Assembly: GCF_003667705.1 (NCBI RefSeq)
Contig: NZ_CP033019.1
Coordinates: 5,270,001 to 5,334,000 of the forward strand
From: Janthinobacterium agaricidamnosum
Lineage (GTDB): Bacteria > Pseudomonadota > Gammaproteobacteria > Burkholderiales > Burkholderiaceae_D
Direction: 5' to 3'
DNA length: 64,000 nt
The notes below the pieces were generated by a model, which saw only the letters and a list, made by a program, of their open reading frames with translations, was not told the DNA's origin and searched no databases. The position numbers and the translations under genes are program-made. Shown here piece after piece: positions 47,528-56,003 of this stretch; positions within the stretch are counted from its first letter, which is position 1; each line of letters begins with the position of its first letter.

Positions 47528-47542
47528 CGCGAGCAGCTGCAT

Positions 47543-47581
47543 AAAAAAAAGCAGGCACACTGTCGAGTGCCTGCTTTTTTT
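47543..47581. terminator. Bidirectional intrinsic terminator
   Basis: Eight A, stem GCAGGCAC / GTGCCTGC (47551-47574) with an 8-nt loop, then seven T. It serves the CHAP-like gene on plus and, 60 bp past its stop, purM on minus. The GCAGGC core also occurs in the terminator at 45826, so similar terminators flank the hydrolase pair. Confidence 0.9.
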
Positions 47582-47641
47582 CTGCCAGTGTGAGGCAAGG
47601 CATGAATGCCTTGCCTCATATGCCCTCAGCGCCAGTAACGC

Positions 47642-48685
47642 TCAGATCACGATGGTCTGATGCTCATCGCCTACGCGGGCGCGGATGGTGCCGATGCGCG
47701 AGACGGTTTCGCCGGCCGCTTGCAATTGCGCGATGGCGGCGTCGGCGTTTTCCTGCGCGACGATGACGGTCATGCCGATGCCGCAGTTGAAGACGCGGTG
47801 CATCTCGGCGTCAGCCACGCCGCCGTGCTGTTGCAGCCACGTGAACAGCGGCGGCATGGTCCATGCCTTCGAGTCCAGTTCGGCCACCAGGCCGGGCTGC
47901 AGCACGCGCGGGATGTTTTCCACCAGGCCGCCGCCGGTGATGTGCACCATGCCCTTCACTTCCATGGCATCCATCAGCGCCAGCAACGGCTTGACGTAGA
48001 TGCGCGTCGGCTGCATCAGCACGTCAGCGAGTTTACGGCCGTGGAAGTCGCCTTCCAGATCCGGTTTTGCCACTTCAATAATCTTGCGCACCAGCGAGTA
48101 ACCGTTCGAGTGCACGCCCGACGAGGCCAGGCCCAGCACCACGTCGCCCGGGGCGATCTTGGTGCCGTCGATGATTTTCGATTTTTCCACGGCGCCGACG
48201 GCAAAACCTGCCAGGTCGTATTCGCCGGCCGGGTACATGCTCGGCATTTCCGCCGTTTCGCCGCCGATCAGCGCGCAACCCGCCTGTTCGCAACCCTGGG
48301 CGATGCCCTTGATGACGTCGGTGGCGATGGCCACGTCCAGCTTGCCGCAGGCAAAATAATCGAGGAAGAACAGCGGTTCGGCGCCTTGCACGAGGATGTC
48401 GTTGACGCTCATGGCGACGAGGTCGATGCCGACCGTGTCATGGCGGTTCAGTTCGAACGCCAGGCGCAATTTCGTGCCCACGCCGTCGGTGCCCGAGACG
48501 AGCACCGGTTCCTTGTACTTCTTGCTGATTTCAAACATGGCGCCAAAACCGCCCAGGCCGCCCATCACGCCTTCGCGCAGGGTGCGCTTGGCAAACGGCT
48601 TGATTGCTTCGACTAAAGCGTCGCCTGCGTCGATATCGACGCCAGCGTCACGGTAGGAAAGGGAAACATTAGAAGTCTGGTTCAT
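47642..48685 (-). CDS. purM: Phosphoribosylformylglycinamidine cyclo-ligase
   Basis: This enzyme forms AIR from FGAM and ATP, immediately before the PurK/PurE steps encoded at 14-16 kb. The 347-residue product has [80 protein letters not shown], and [17 protein letters not shown] 48685 is the family start. It is divergent from the permease gene with about 190 bp between starts. Confidence 0.97.
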   Translation of the reverse strand: MNQTSNVSLSYRDAGVDIDAGDALVEAIKPFAKRTLREGVMGGLGGFGAMFEISKKYKEPVLVSGTDGVGTKLRLAFELNRHDTVGIDLVAMSVNDILVQGAEPLFFLDYFACGKLDVAIATDVIKGIAQGCEQAGCALIGGETAEMPSMYPAGEYDLAGFAVGAVEKSKIIDGTKIAPGDVVLGLASSGVHSNGYSLVRKIIEVAKPDLEGDFHGRKLADVLMQPTRIYVKPLLALMDAMEVKGMVHITGGGLVENIPRVLQPGLVAELDSKAWTMPPLFTWLQQHGGVADAEMHRVFNCGIGMTVIVAQENADAAIAQLQAAGETVSRIGTIRARVGDEHQTIVI

Positions 48686-48873
48686 GGTGTGGTGGCAGCG
48701 GAGGCGGTAAAATAGAAGGCGGATACCCGCCGGCACGCGCGCGCAAGCATGTTTTTCAACATCGTGCGGCAGGGCGCCAGCGGGTGAATTCGGTCGATCA
48801 AGACGCTATTTTATCAAACTGCCCCGCCATTTCGTAATTAACTGCCTTTTTTTAACGCAACAGCACAAACTCC

Positions 48874-49956
48874 ATGCCATTCGCCATCACCGCCGAACAG
48901 AAGCAAACAGCATTTTGGATCGCGGTCTGGCTGGCATTCTTGCTGCTGCTCGTCAGCCTGGGCCCCATCCTGACGCCCTTCCTGGCCGCCGCCATCCTCG
49001 CCTACGTGCTCAATCCCGGCGTGGACCGCTTGCAGCGCCTGCATTACCGGTGCTTTTACGTGCCCCGTCCGCTGGCCGTGCTGGTCGTCGTAGTGTTGTT
49101 TTTCCTCGCCATCACGGCGCTCGTGCTGATCGTCGTGCCCGTATTGCAAAAGGAAATCCCGCTGCTGCAGGCGCAGATTCCGCAATTCATCAGCAAGGCG
49201 AACGAGTTCCTGGCGCCGAAACTGCGCGACCTGGGCATCCGCGTGCGCCTGGACGGCACGGGCATCAAGCGCATGCTGAGCCAGCAGATGGCCACCAGCG
49301 GCGATGAAATCTGGAGCACCGTGCTGGCCTCGGCCCGCATCGGCGGCACGGCCGTGCTGGGCTGGCTGGCCACCGTGGTCTTGATTCCCGTGGTGCTGTT
49401 CTACCTGTTGCTGGACTGGCATCCGATGCTGGCGCGCATCGCCGGCGCCGTGCCGCGCCGTTGGGTGGGCCGTACGGTGGGCATGGCGCAGGAAGTCGAC
49501 ACCCTGCTGGCGCAATACTTGCGCGGCCAGTTGCTCGTCATGCTGGTGCTGGCGACCTATTACTCGGTGGCGCTGGCCATCGCCGGTTTTGAAGTCGCAT
49601 TGCCTGTGGGCATCATCACGGGTTTGCTGGTGTTCATCCCCTACCTAGGCTTCGGCCTGGGCCTGATGCTGGCGCTGATCGCCGCCCTGCTGCAATTTGC
49701 CGACTGGAGCGGCGTCATCGCCGTGGCCGTCATCTATGGCTGCGGCCAGGTCATCGAAGGCTTTTTCCTCACGCCGCGCCTGGTGGGCGAGCGCATCGGC
49801 CTGAACCCGCTGGCCGTGATCTTCGCCTTATTGGCTTTCGGACAATTGTTCGGTTTCGTCGGCGTTTTGCTCGCTTTACCCGCTTCTGCCGTCCTGATGG
49901 TCGCTTTTAAGCATCTAAGACGCCACTACCTCTCCAGCAGCTTCTATAATACCTAG
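48874..49956 (+). CDS. AI-2E family transporter (PerM-like permease)
   Basis: This 360-residue membrane protein has about eight helices in the AI-2E/UPF0118 arrangement: WLAFLLLLVSLGPILTPFLAAAILAYVLNPGVDRL at the N-terminus, a soluble part (~90-150), and then LGLMLALIAALLQF and LTPRLVGERIGLNPLAVIFALLAFGQLFGFVGVLLALPASAVL. Substrates are poorly known, and names based on autoinducer-2 export should be treated with caution. It precedes hda, a neighbour order common in Burkholderiales. Confidence 0.9.
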   Translation: MPFAITAEQKQTAFWIAVWLAFLLLLVSLGPILTPFLAAAILAYVLNPGVDRLQRLHYRCFYVPRPLAVLVVVVLFFLAITALVLIVVPVLQKEIPLLQAQIPQFISKANEFLAPKLRDLGIRVRLDGTGIKRMLSQQMATSGDEIWSTVLASARIGGTAVLGWLATVVLIPVVLFYLLLDWHPMLARIAGAVPRRWVGRTVGMAQEVDTLLAQYLRGQLLVMLVLATYYSVALAIAGFEVALPVGIITGLLVFIPYLGFGLGLMLALIAALLQFADWSGVIAVAVIYGCGQVIEGFFLTPRLVGERIGLNPLAVIFALLAFGQLFGFVGVLLALPASAVLMVAFKHLRRHYLSSSFYNT

Positions 49957-50032
49957 TAAAAGCGGATATCATATCAACCTAGCAATACCACGATGCACAT
50001 GCAGTAATGAAAAACAGGACAAGGCGTACGCC

Positions 50033-50701
50033 ATGAAACAACTGGTGCTCGATTTAGGCACAGACCAGGCGCACAGCCTCGATACCTTCGAGGTGGGACA
50101 GAATGCCGAAGTGGCGCAGCTGATGCGCCAGTTCGCCGCGCGCACGTCGCGCGAACATTTTGCCTACCTGTGGGGCGAACTGGCCGCCGGCAAGAGCCAT
50201 CTGCTCAAGGCCCTGGCCAGCACCGAGCGCGCGCGCTACATTTCGCCATTCTCGATCGAGTCCGAATTCGTGTATTCGCCCGACGTGGATCTGTACCTGC
50301 TCGACGACTGCGAAAAGCTGTCGCCGCTGGCGCAGATCGACGCCTTTGCCCTGTTCAATGAAATCCGCGCCAACAAGGCCTTCATGGTGTGCAGCGGCGC
50401 CGTGCCGCCGGCCGTGCTGCCCGTGCGCGAAGATTTGCGCACGCGCATGGGCTGGGGCCTGATCTACCAGATCCACGGCTTGACGGACGATGAAAAAATC
50501 GCCGCCCTGACCCAGGCGGCCACCACCCGCGGCTTGACCTTGTCGCCCGGCGTGTTACCCTATCTGCTGTCCCATTTCCGGCGCGACATGCGTTCGCTGT
50601 CGACGATGCTGGACTCTCTCGACCTCTACTCCCTGGAAACCCAACGCCCGATCACCTTGCCATTGTTGCGCGAGTTGCTGCAGGCGGAAGCGAAAGAATG
50701 A
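50033..50701 (+). CDS. hda: DnaA regulatory inactivator Hda
   Basis: This AAA+ protein, together with the DNA polymerase clamp, triggers hydrolysis of DnaA-bound ATP after initiation. The 222-residue product begins MKQLVLDLGT, where QLVLDL is the clamp-binding motif. It has a Walker A-like GELAAGKSHLL, Walker B-like LYLLDDCE, and a C-terminal DnaA-type lid (LPYLLSHFRRDMRSLSTMLDSLD). It lies between the permease and a HAD gene and overlaps the HAD start (ATGA). Confidence 0.93.
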   Translation: MKQLVLDLGTDQAHSLDTFEVGQNAEVAQLMRQFAARTSREHFAYLWGELAAGKSHLLKALASTERARYISPFSIESEFVYSPDVDLYLLDDCEKLSPLAQIDAFALFNEIRANKAFMVCSGAVPPAVLPVREDLRTRMGWGLIYQIHGLTDDEKIAALTQAATTRGLTLSPGVLPYLLSHFRRDMRSLSTMLDSLDLYSLETQRPITLPLLRELLQAEAKE

Positions 50702-51372
50702 TGAATCTGGCCCTGTTTGACCTCGACCACACCCTGCTGCCCATCGACTCGGATCACGAGTGGGGCGAATTCCTGGTACGCATCGGTGCCGTGGACGCCG
50801 CCGAATTCACCCGCCGCAACGACGAATTTTTCGCGCAATACCAGGCCGGCACGCTCGATCCGGTGGAGTACCTGGAATTCTCGCTCGGCACCCTGGCGCA
50901 ATTCCCGCGCGAACGCCTCGAAGCGCTGCACCGCCAATTCATGGCCGAAGTGGTCTTGCCGGCCATCCGCCCGGAAGTCGTGGCGCTGATCAAGCAACAC
51001 CAGGACGCGGGCGACCTGCTGGCCATCGTCACGGCCACCAACCATTTCATCACCAAACCCATCGCCGATGCGCTCGGCGTCGAGCACCTGCTGGCCGCCA
51101 TGCCCGAATATGACGACGCAGGCAATGTCACGGGCAAGCTGCTGGGCACGCCGACCCTGGGCGCGGGCAAGCTGACCCACACCCATGCCTGGCTGGAAAA
51201 GATGGGCAAGGAACTGGGGCAGTTCGAGCGCAGCTATTTTTACAGCGATTCGCACAACGATATTCCCTTGCTGTCGGTCGTGACCCACCCGGTCGCGACC
51301 AATCCCAACACCGCTTTGAGCGCACACGCATCCCTCCACGGCTGGCCATCACTCCACTTATTCAATGATTAA
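50698..51372 (+). CDS. HAD-IB family hydrolase (SerB-like)
   Basis: This 224-residue protein has HAD motif I FDLDHTLLPIDSD, a cap region (WGEFLVRIGA), motif II in IVTATNHFIT, a Lys in the HTHAWLEK segment, and motif IV in YFYSDSHNDIPLLSVV. HAD-IB enzymes include phosphoserine phosphatases and 1-acyl lysophospholipid-type phosphatases; the substrate is not clear. ATG 50698 overlaps the hda stop and a second ATG at 50701 is possible. Its 3' end overlaps pcnB by 8 bp. Confidence 0.93.
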   Translation: MMNLALFDLDHTLLPIDSDHEWGEFLVRIGAVDAAEFTRRNDEFFAQYQAGTLDPVEYLEFSLGTLAQFPRERLEALHRQFMAEVVLPAIRPEVVALIKQHQDAGDLLAIVTATNHFITKPIADALGVEHLLAAMPEYDDAGNVTGKLLGTPTLGAGKLTHTHAWLEKMGKELGQFERSYFYSDSHNDIPLLSVVTHPVATNPNTALSAHASLHGWPSLHLFND

Positions 51373-52735
51373 AAAATTCATCCGCAAGATCCTCGGCGTT
51401 AAAAAAGAGGCAGCGCGCGACACCACGGCACCCATCGTGCTCGGTCCTGCGCAACACGGAATCGACCCGAAACTGGTATCGTCGAATGCCATCCGCGTCA
51501 CCAGCAGCCTGCAGGAAGCAGGCTTCGAGGCCTTTGTCGTCGGCGGCGCCGTGCGCGACCTGCTGTTGGGCGTCAAACCCAAAGACTTCGACATCGCCAC
51601 CAACGCCACGCCGGAACAGGTCAAGCGCTTGTTCCGCCGCGCCTTCATCATCGGCAAGCGCTTCCAGATCGTGCACGTGATGTTCGGCCAGGATTTGCTG
51701 GAAGTGACGACCTTCCGCGGCGCCGGCGCCGATTCCGCGCCCAAGGATGAACATGGCCGCGTCCTGCGCGACAACACCTTCGGTTTGCAGCATGAAGACG
51801 CGCTGCGCCGCGACTTCACCATCAACGCCATGTACTACAACCCGGCCACGCAGGAGGTGCTCGATTACCACGGCGGCGTGGAAGACATCCGCGCCAAGAC
51901 CTTGCGCATGATCGGCAAGCCGGAAGAGCGCTACCGCGAAGACCCCGTGCGCATGCTGCGCGTGGTGCGCTTCGCCGCCAAGCTGAAATTCACCATCGAG
52001 CCGCACACGGCCGCGCCGATTCCCGTCATGGCGCCGCTGATCAACAACGTGCCGGCGCCGCGCGTGTTCGATGAAATGCTCAAGCTCCTGATGAGCGGCC
52101 ACGCGCTGGCCTGCCTGCAGCAGCTGCGCAAAGAAGGCTTGCATCACGGCCTGCTGCCGCTGCTCGACGTGGTGCTGGAACAGCCGCTGGGCGCGAAATT
52201 CGTCACCCTGGCGCTGGACGCCACGGACCAGCGCATCGCCGCCGGCAAGACCGTCTCGCCGGGCTTTTTGTTTGCCTCGCTGCTGTGGCACCAGGTGCTG
52301 GAAAAATGGACGGCCTACCGCGCCGCCGGCGAGTCGACGATTCCCGCGCTGCACCTGGCGGCCGACGACGTGCTCGATTCGCAGACGGAAAAACTGGCCT
52401 TGCAGCGCAAGATCGGTTCCGACATGCGCGACATCTGGTCGATGCAGCCTCGCTTCGAGCGCCGGGTCGGCAAGGCGCCGTACAAACTGCTCGAGCACCT
52501 GCGCTTCCGCGCCGGCTACGACTTCCTGCTGCTGCGCTGCGCCTCGGGCGAGATCGACGCGGACATCGGCGAATGGTGGACGGCCTTTTATGAAGGCGAC
52601 GAGGAAACGCGCGAAGCGCTGCTCGTCAGCGCCAATGCCGCGCCGGGCGCCGTCAAGAAGAAGCGCCCGCCGCGCCGCAGCACGCGCAGCAAAACGGGCG
52701 GCGGCACCACCACCGGCAGCACCAGCGGCGAATAA
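51365..52735 (+). CDS. pcnB: Poly(A) polymerase I
   Basis: This enzyme adds 3' poly(A) tails that promote RNA decay. The 456-residue product has the nucleotidyltransferase signature AFVVGGAVRDLLLGVKPKDFDIATNATPEQV (catalytic Asp pair), RRDFTINAMYYNP, and the RNA-binding region IGKPEERYREDPVRMLRVVRFAAKL. The C-terminus is a basic tail (KKKRPPRRSTRSKTGG) as usual for PcnB; tRNA CCA-transferases lack it. It overlaps the HAD gene (8 bp) and folK (TAATG, 1 bp), so expression is coupled. Confidence 0.96.
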   Translation: MIKKFIRKILGVKKEAARDTTAPIVLGPAQHGIDPKLVSSNAIRVTSSLQEAGFEAFVVGGAVRDLLLGVKPKDFDIATNATPEQVKRLFRRAFIIGKRFQIVHVMFGQDLLEVTTFRGAGADSAPKDEHGRVLRDNTFGLQHEDALRRDFTINAMYYNPATQEVLDYHGGVEDIRAKTLRMIGKPEERYREDPVRMLRVVRFAAKLKFTIEPHTAAPIPVMAPLINNVPAPRVFDEMLKLLMSGHALACLQQLRKEGLHHGLLPLLDVVLEQPLGAKFVTLALDATDQRIAAGKTVSPGFLFASLLWHQVLEKWTAYRAAGESTIPALHLAADDVLDSQTEKLALQRKIGSDMRDIWSMQPRFERRVGKAPYKLLEHLRFRAGYDFLLLRCASGEIDADIGEWWTAFYEGDEETREALLVSANAAPGAVKKKRPPRRSTRSKTGGGTTTGSTSGE

Positions 52736-53211
52736 TGTCAGTGATCGCTTACATCGGCATCGGGGCCAACCTGGGCGACGCGCGCGCGAATGTGCAGGAG
52801 GCGATCGCGCGCCTGGCGCGCCTGCCCGGTGCATCCCTCGTGGACGCTTCGGCCAGCTACCGCACGGCGCCCATCGATTCCAGCGGCGACGACTACATCA
52901 ACGCCGTGGCGCGCATCGCGACCACCCTGCCGGCGGAGGAACTGCTGCTGGCCCTGCACGCCATCGAGGCGGCGCACGGGCGCGAACGGCCCTACCGCAA
53001 CGCCCCGCGCACCCTGGACCTGGACTTGCTGCTGTACGGCGATGCACAGATCGCCAGCGCCACCCTGACGGTACCGCATCCGCGCCTCACCGAGCGCGCC
53101 TTCGTGCTGGTGCCGCTGCTGGCCCTGGCGCCGGCCATCGCCGTGCCCGGCCTCGGCCCGGCGCAAGGCTACCTGGCGGGCGTGGCAGACCAGGCCATCA
53201 GCCAGCTCTGA
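52735..53211 (+). CDS. folK: HPPK (2-amino-4-hydroxy-6-hydroxymethyldihydropteridine pyrophosphokinase)
   Basis: This enzyme pyrophosphorylates the pterin precursor of folate. The 158-residue product has AYIGIGANLGDARANVQEAI at the N-terminus, YRTAPID, DDYINAVARIAT, HGRERPYRNAPRTLDLDLLLYG (family signature) and VPHPRLTERAFVLVPLLALAP. It begins inside the pcnB stop codon and is followed, 108 bp later, by panB; folate and pantothenate genes often sit together. Confidence 0.97.
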   Translation: MSVIAYIGIGANLGDARANVQEAIARLARLPGASLVDASASYRTAPIDSSGDDYINAVARIATTLPAEELLLALHAIEAAHGRERPYRNAPRTLDLDLLLYGDAQIASATLTVPHPRLTERAFVLVPLLALAPAIAVPGLGPAQGYLAGVADQAISQL

Positions 53212-53319
53212 GCGCCGCGCGGCATTGCTCTACAATGCCGCCCCTGCACGCCGCCCTATAAAGTACTACACTAGCGGCGTCGCAATAGCATCACCCCCCT
53301 TTCACTCTAGAGAATACCT

Positions 53320-54195
53320 ATGTCCGCTTATTTGCAAGGAACAGATCTGGCCGCAAAAGACAAGGCCGCCACACCGGCGCCGGCGCCATCCAAGCCTGTC
53401 GCCAACAAGGCCGTGACCATCCATACCCTGGCCACGTTGCGCGCCGCCGGCGAAAAGATCTCCATGCTGACCTGCTATGACGCCAGCTTCGCGTCGCTGA
53501 TGGACCGCTGCGGCGTGGAGATCCTGCTGATCGGCGATTCGCTCGGCATGGTCTGCAACGGCCTGAACTCCACCCTGCCCGTCACCGTGGCCGAACTGGC
53601 TTACCACACGGCTTCCGTCGCGCGCGGCAGCAAGTCGGCCATGATCCTGTCCGACCTGCCGTTCGGCGCATACGGCACGCCTGAAACGGCTTACGCCAAC
53701 GCCGTCATCCTGATGCAGGCGGGCGCGCACATGATCAAGATCGAAGGCGGCGCCTGGCTGGCCGAGACCGTCCGTTTCCTCACCGAGCGCGGCATCCCCA
53801 TCTGCGCCCACATCGGCCTGACGCCGCAATTCGTGCACCAGTTGGGCGGCTATAAGGTGCAGGGCAAGAGCACGGAAAGCGCCGCCGAGCTGAAAAACGA
53901 CGCACTGGTGCTGCAAAACGCGGGCGCCGCCATCGTGCTGATGGAAGCCATGCCGTCGCAGCTGGGCAAGGAAGTGACCGACATGCTGACGATTCCCACC
54001 ATCGGCATCGGCGCCGGCCCAGACTGCTCGGGCCAGGTCCTCGTCATGCACGACATGCTGGGCGTCTTCCCAGGCCGCAAGGCGCGCTTCGTGCGCAACT
54101 TCATGGAAGGCGCGGCCAGCATCGACGACGCCGTCACCGGCTATGTCAAAGCCGTCAAGGACGGCAGCTTCCCGGCGCTGGAACACTGCTTCTGA
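53320..54195 (+). CDS. panB: 3-methyl-2-oxobutanoate hydroxymethyltransferase
   Basis: This enzyme makes ketopantoate from alpha-ketoisovalerate and methylene-tetrahydrofolate, the first committed step to pantothenate and CoA. The 291-residue product has an extra ~22-residue Ala/Pro-rich N-terminus, then [83 protein letters not shown], and [23 protein letters not shown] small hairpin (53220-53240) lies between folK and panB. No panC is adjacent. Confidence 0.97.
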   Translation: MSAYLQGTDLAAKDKAATPAPAPSKPVANKAVTIHTLATLRAAGEKISMLTCYDASFASLMDRCGVEILLIGDSLGMVCNGLNSTLPVTVAELAYHTASVARGSKSAMILSDLPFGAYGTPETAYANAVILMQAGAHMIKIEGGAWLAETVRFLTERGIPICAHIGLTPQFVHQLGGYKVQGKSTESAAELKNDALVLQNAGAAIVLMEAMPSQLGKEVTDMLTIPTIGIGAGPDCSGQVLVMHDMLGVFPGRKARFVRNFMEGAASIDDAVTGYVKAVKDGSFPALEHCF

Positions 54196-54201
54196 TCTAG
54201 T

Positions 54202-54534
54202 CTATTGAGGTGATATCGCCCCGGCACTCGCCGGGGCGATTTTTTTTTCGCGCAGCGTTTCTGTCCGTACAAAGGCCACCTCCAGGCCAAAGAATTGCCC
54301 GATACGGTTCAGCGTCTGGATGGTCGGGTTGCCCTTGCCGCTCTCGATCTCCTTGATAACCTTCGTGCTCACGCCCCGATGCATCGCAAACTCTGCCTGC
54401 GTCATGCGCGAGATGGCGCGCATTTCCTTGACGGCATGCTGTAGCGTGACGGCTCCTGCTTCAATGGCTTCGTAAAGCACTGCCCTGCGCTGCCGCAACT
54501 CTTCCTTGTCAACGGTCTTCTTTGTACGCGCCAT
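54202..54534 (-). CDS. HipB-like HTH antitoxin
   Basis: This 110-residue protein has an N-terminal helical, charged region (~1-42) and a Cro/C1-type HTH at ~43-97: SRMTQAEFAMHRGVSTKVIKEIESGKGNPTIQTLNRIGQFFGLEVAFVR. It follows the HipA-like gene with a single base between. In known hipBA operons the antitoxin gene comes first. Its final residues (EKKIAPASAGAISPQ) are encoded by the panB terminator hairpin read in reverse, so the native C-terminus may be altered. It should bind HipA and the operator upstream of hipA. Confidence 0.85.
   Translation of the reverse strand: MARTKKTVDKEELRQRRAVLYEAIEAGAVTLQHAVKEMRAISRMTQAEFAMHRGVSTKVIKEIESGKGNPTIQTLNRIGQFFGLEVAFVRTETLREKKIAPASAGAISPQ
54215..54248 (+). 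terminator. Strong intrinsic terminator of panB, embedded in the antitoxin gene
   Basis: An 11-bp stem ATCGCCCCGGC / GCCGGGGCGAT with a 4-nt loop is followed by nine T (54240-54248). It serves panB on the plus strand and lies inside the last codons of the minus-strand antitoxin. Confidence 0.93.
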
Positions 54535-54535
54535 G

Positions 54536-55828
54536 TCAGTGCTCTCCCAATGCCTTGAGCTGTTCGATCTGCCCGGCGATATGTGGCCGGAGGAAAGCAA
54601 TGATGTCATCATCCACGCCAGCCTCCTGCATATGCTGTTCCAGCGCAACCAGGTGCTGGGAAAATCCGTATAGCGCGAGGCGGATCTGCTGGCGCTCCAC
54701 GTCCGGCATGCCGATCGTAGCTAGTATCGTCGTCCAGTCATGCAGCTCGTTTTTGGTATCCGGGTGATACCAGCGCGCCGCGCGTGGTATGCCATCCGGG
54801 TCCAGGTACATCGGTGCAAAATCGAACAGCGGCGTGAGGCGCACCTCGGCACCAATTTGCTGCACCGCCGTATTGCGTGCGTGATTATCGGTATTGCGCA
54901 TGGCCAGGTTCAAGATATCGCGCTTGAGAAATTCGATGGTTTCCGCAGTCTTGTCGCTGACGACGGCGCGCAGCGCCTGCAATAGGTCGAACTGGCTGGG
55001 CGTGGCTTCAAAGCCAACGATACCTGCCAGCGAAGCGGCGCTTTCCTGATGCAGTCGCAGCACTTTTCCATCGAGGATGCGGCGGTCAAAACGGGGAATG
55101 AACAAGGTATCGTCCTGGTAGCGCAGCTGGCCTTCGGTGCGCAAGCCGACCGCGCGCGCCACAGTCATGTATGCGGCCTCATTCCGCAACACCTTGGCGT
55201 CGCTGGCGGTCTTTCCGCGCGGACGCTTGACGATGAAATGAGCAGCCGCGTCCTGATCCGCCAAAGCGCCATCGGCATGCCAGAGACCGGCATGGTCAGT
55301 GGTCAGCAGATATTTCGGCGCCGCTCCTTGCACCCCCAGACTGCCGGCGGCCAGCATGCCATGCATCAGCATGCGCTCATTGAAGGCATCGCCGCGACCT
55401 ATGATCTCGTCCAGTGAAAAGCCGCTCAGCGGCTTGCCCTGGTCATGGCGATGCATATGTTGTGCGTAGTACTGCACGGCCTCGGCAATGCGCACGCGCC
55501 CGACGGGATTGAACGCGCCGGCGCACATCAGAGGAAAATCGGCAGCCGGACCATCGGCCAGCTGCAGCTGCCCAAGCAGATATGTCCGTCCGCTTCCCTG
55601 GGGAATCAGGTCAAAGATAAAGGCTGGCCATTGCGCCAGCTTCTGCATCTCTGCCGTGACGGGAAAACGCAGCGAGACAGGCCCACTCTCAAGCTTGAAG
55701 AAGGCATAATCGAGGTCATACTCGAACAGGGCAGCGGTACGTGGATTGCCGCCTGCAGGCTCAAGCAAAGTCAGCGATGCGCAATCGTGCCACGCATCAT
55801 CATGAAAAATTTGAAAATGGCATTGCAT
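54536..55828 (-). CDS. HipA-like serine/threonine kinase toxin
   Basis: This 430-residue protein has a HipA N-terminal region and a kinase-like domain. Visible elements are the Gly-rich loop SLGVQGAAPKYLL (163-175), Lys201 in HFIVKRP, FDRRILDGKVLRLHQE, the catalytic loop MRNTDNHARN (D314, N319) and the metal-binding D336 in LFDFAPMY. E. coli HipA phosphorylates glutamyl-tRNA synthetase and induces dormancy; this target is unknown. It lacks the extra N-terminal HTH of YjjJ-type proteins. The gene precedes its antitoxin, an unusual order. The region upstream is AT-rich and repeat-bearing. Confidence 0.9.
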   Translation of the reverse strand: MQCHFQIFHDDAWHDCASLTLLEPAGGNPRTAALFEYDLDYAFFKLESGPVSLRFPVTAEMQKLAQWPAFIFDLIPQGSGRTYLLGQLQLADGPAADFPLMCAGAFNPVGRVRIAEAVQYYAQHMHRHDQGKPLSGFSLDEIIGRGDAFNERMLMHGMLAAGSLGVQGAAPKYLLTTDHAGLWHADGALADQDAAAHFIVKRPRGKTASDAKVLRNEAAYMTVARAVGLRTEGQLRYQDDTLFIPRFDRRILDGKVLRLHQESAASLAGIVGFEATPSQFDLLQALRAVVSDKTAETIEFLKRDILNLAMRNTDNHARNTAVQQIGAEVRLTPLFDFAPMYLDPDGIPRAARWYHPDTKNELHDWTTILATIGMPDVERQQIRLALYGFSQHLVALEQHMQEAGVDDDIIAFLRPHIAGQIEQLKALGEH

Positions 55829-55850
55829 GGCCGCTCCAATTGGATCTTAT

Positions 55851-55998
55851 AGTAGCTAATTGTGTTCAGTTTACCCTTAAATTAGCACTTATACGATCCA
55901 AATTTTAGCAAGTGCAGCGCCATGAAAAATTTAATAGCACCCAAAAGGACTATTTTAAGCCAAAAATACCCTTAATTAGCCCTTTTAAGTACCCTTAT
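55851..55998. promoter_or_regulatory. AT-rich upstream region of the hip module with repeats
   Basis: Three copies of TACCCTTA begin at 55872, 55967 and 55990; the first two are followed at once by ATTAGC. GCTAAT (55855-55860) and ATTAGC (55881-55886) form an inverted pair 20 bp apart, and further TTAGCA/ATAGCA motifs occur at 55904 and 55934. Such clusters are the type of site bound by HipB. No -10/-35 pair is asserted. Confidence 0.5.
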
Positions 55999-56003
55999 AG
56001 AAA

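Noticed and set aside
51362..52834. A 490-codon minus-strand frame opposite pcnB
   Set aside because: Antisense shadow with no recognisable domain. PcnB signatures on the plus strand are unambiguous.
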